Source: Paragorgia papillata
Taxonomy: Eukaryota > Cnidaria > Anthozoa > Scleralcyonacea > Coralliidae
Assembly: GCA_035771165.1 (NCBI GenBank)
Contig: JAWNZC010000445.1
Location: 4,265,501 to 4,329,500 of the forward strand
DNA: 64,000 bases
Direction of reading: 5' to 3'
The notes under the pieces were generated by a model. It was not told where the DNA came from, did not search any database, and was given only the letters and a program-made list of their open reading frames with translations. This document shows, piece by piece, positions 62,881 through 64,000 of this stretch (positions are counted from its first letter, which is position 1; each line of letters starts with the position of its first letter). The position numbers and the translations under genes are program-made.

Positions 62881-63505
62881 TAAAAGTTACAGTGAGTTAT
62901 CTGTCAAGTCATGTCCTAGCAACACGGCGATCTTGCCAATAAGCTAGAGATTGGTCGAGATGAATGGCATTTAACACATAACGGACTTGAATGTTCTTGG
63001 ATTGTCAGGATCGTAAACGTGATTAGTTAATTTTAGATAGTGGTTGAATAATTCCTTTTTGAAAGATTTTAGAGATCTTGAGATGTCTCTGATGCTTCTA
63101 GGTGAAGTGTTCCAGACTCGAGGTGCCCGCAAGTAGTAACTGTTTTGAAAAGTTACAGTTCTACATTTAATTTCTTCTAGCATAAGGCCATTTGAAGGAT
63201 TTGAATTCCTGGTTACTCTAATAGATTTTTTAACAGAGATATTATTGTCAGTATCCAATCTGGATAGATTTGTAGAGGAAGACTAGATCCAAATATTCAT
63301 ACCAGTAACAGAGAGGGAGGATACCAATTAAACAGAGTCTTTCCTTATACGAGACGTTAGTTTGATAGGGCAGTGATAAAATAAATTTGGTAACTCGTCT
63401 TTGCACACGTTCGATTATCTGGATGTTCTTAACCGTATGAGGTGCCCACACTTGGCTACAGTATGCTAATGTGCTTCGGACTATGGCCAAGTAGAGAGCT
63501 GAATG
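62881..63505 (-). mobile_element. LINE 3' fragment (reverse transcriptase C-terminal part)
   Basis: Minus-strand frames joined near 63250 encode IVRSTLAYCSQVWAPHTVKN, then IERVQRRVTKFIL, then LCLIGILPLCYWYEYLDLVF and LYKSI, then APRVWNTSPRSIRDI and SLKSFKKELFNHYL. This is the standard thumb/C-terminal region of CR1/jockey-type LINE reverse transcriptases. Upstream catalytic motifs are missing (5' truncation near 63505). Confidence 0.85.
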
Positions 63506-64000
63506 TCATGTTTTGAGGGCCCTCACTGAAACAAAGATGGCTGATTAGATTAGATTTTAGCTCTCAGTTGTGACCACTGATCTCTATCAGTGTGACGAGT
63601 CTGCCTAAGATTGTTTGCATGCACATGACGTCCGTCCGCCATCTTGGTTGATCAGCTGATTGCAAATGATCTATTGAATTTGTGACGTCTCTCCACCACC
63701 CGACGAATATCACTTCTTTTAGTACATTTATGATTTTCTATATTTACCAATTTAGCACTATTCATCATGTTTGAGTTCATTTCAGATATTCTCGCATTCC
63801 AGCAATAGAAAATGAATATTGTAGCCCCTCGAGATTTAATTTTGATAATTTTATACAATTTGGTCTTAAAATGAATACCAAAGTCAAGGATTGGCATAAA
63901 GTAAACAACGTACGCGTGTTAATCATGACATTTCTATTTTATGTTCAGTTCAGTGGGCAGAGGTTGGTCTGATGTATTGTTATCTGAAAAAAACCCATAT
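63506..64000. other. Intergenic, nothing recognised
   Basis: An 81-codon minus-strand frame (63897-63652) has no domain I recognise. Confidence 0.4.

Overview
The window is AT-rich eukaryotic, almost certainly animal, DNA. It holds a multi-exon FERM-domain gene with GT-AG introns, an intronless CYP46-like cytochrome P450, and very many non-autonomous transposons. It also has fragments of Penelope-like, LINE and Crypton/DUF3504-like elements. This mix suggests an early-branching metazoan (cnidarian or sponge). That placement is inference; no rRNA or mitochondrial marker is present.

Layout. Positions 1-14.5 kb hold no gene I can support. They contain foldback MITEs, hAT-type MITEs with 8-bp target duplications, a LINE 3' end (4.06-4.7 kb), a Penelope-like fragment with a GIY-YIG motif (9.7-10.6 kb) and a cluster of AACACG/CGTGTT motifs (10.6-11.04 kb). 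A complete P450 gene on the minus strand occupies 14544-16082, with a TATA box about 80 bp upstream of its ATG. Positions 16.3-24.3 kb are again transposon-rich, including a nested foldback/hAT structure and a large inverted repeat made from a decayed repetitive gene.

Positions 24377-56923 on the plus strand encode one gene in 18 coding exons. I joined them by splice sites, reading phase and protein similarity. The product is a 653-residue band 4.1-like protein (EPB41L4/EPB41L5 type). It has an N-terminal basic stretch, a full FERM domain, a short FA-like linker, a tandem pair of Tudor-like folds encoded by a single phase 1-1 exon, a disordered Ser/Lys/Asn-rich tail and a C-terminal T-E-L. 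The FERM plus double-Tudor combination is the most unusual thing in the window. The exon that carries the Tudor pair can be skipped in frame.

The introns (about 30 kb) contain a 24-bp minisatellite, a 20-bp minisatellite invaded by two MITEs, AT microsatellites and many foldback elements. Two of those foldbacks carry host-like or transposon-derived coding fragments. Positions 57.3-64 kb hold more foldbacks, microsatellites and a LINE 3' fragment on the minus strand. The P450 and the FERM gene are head-to-head, 8.3 kb apart, and nothing in the sequence links their functions.
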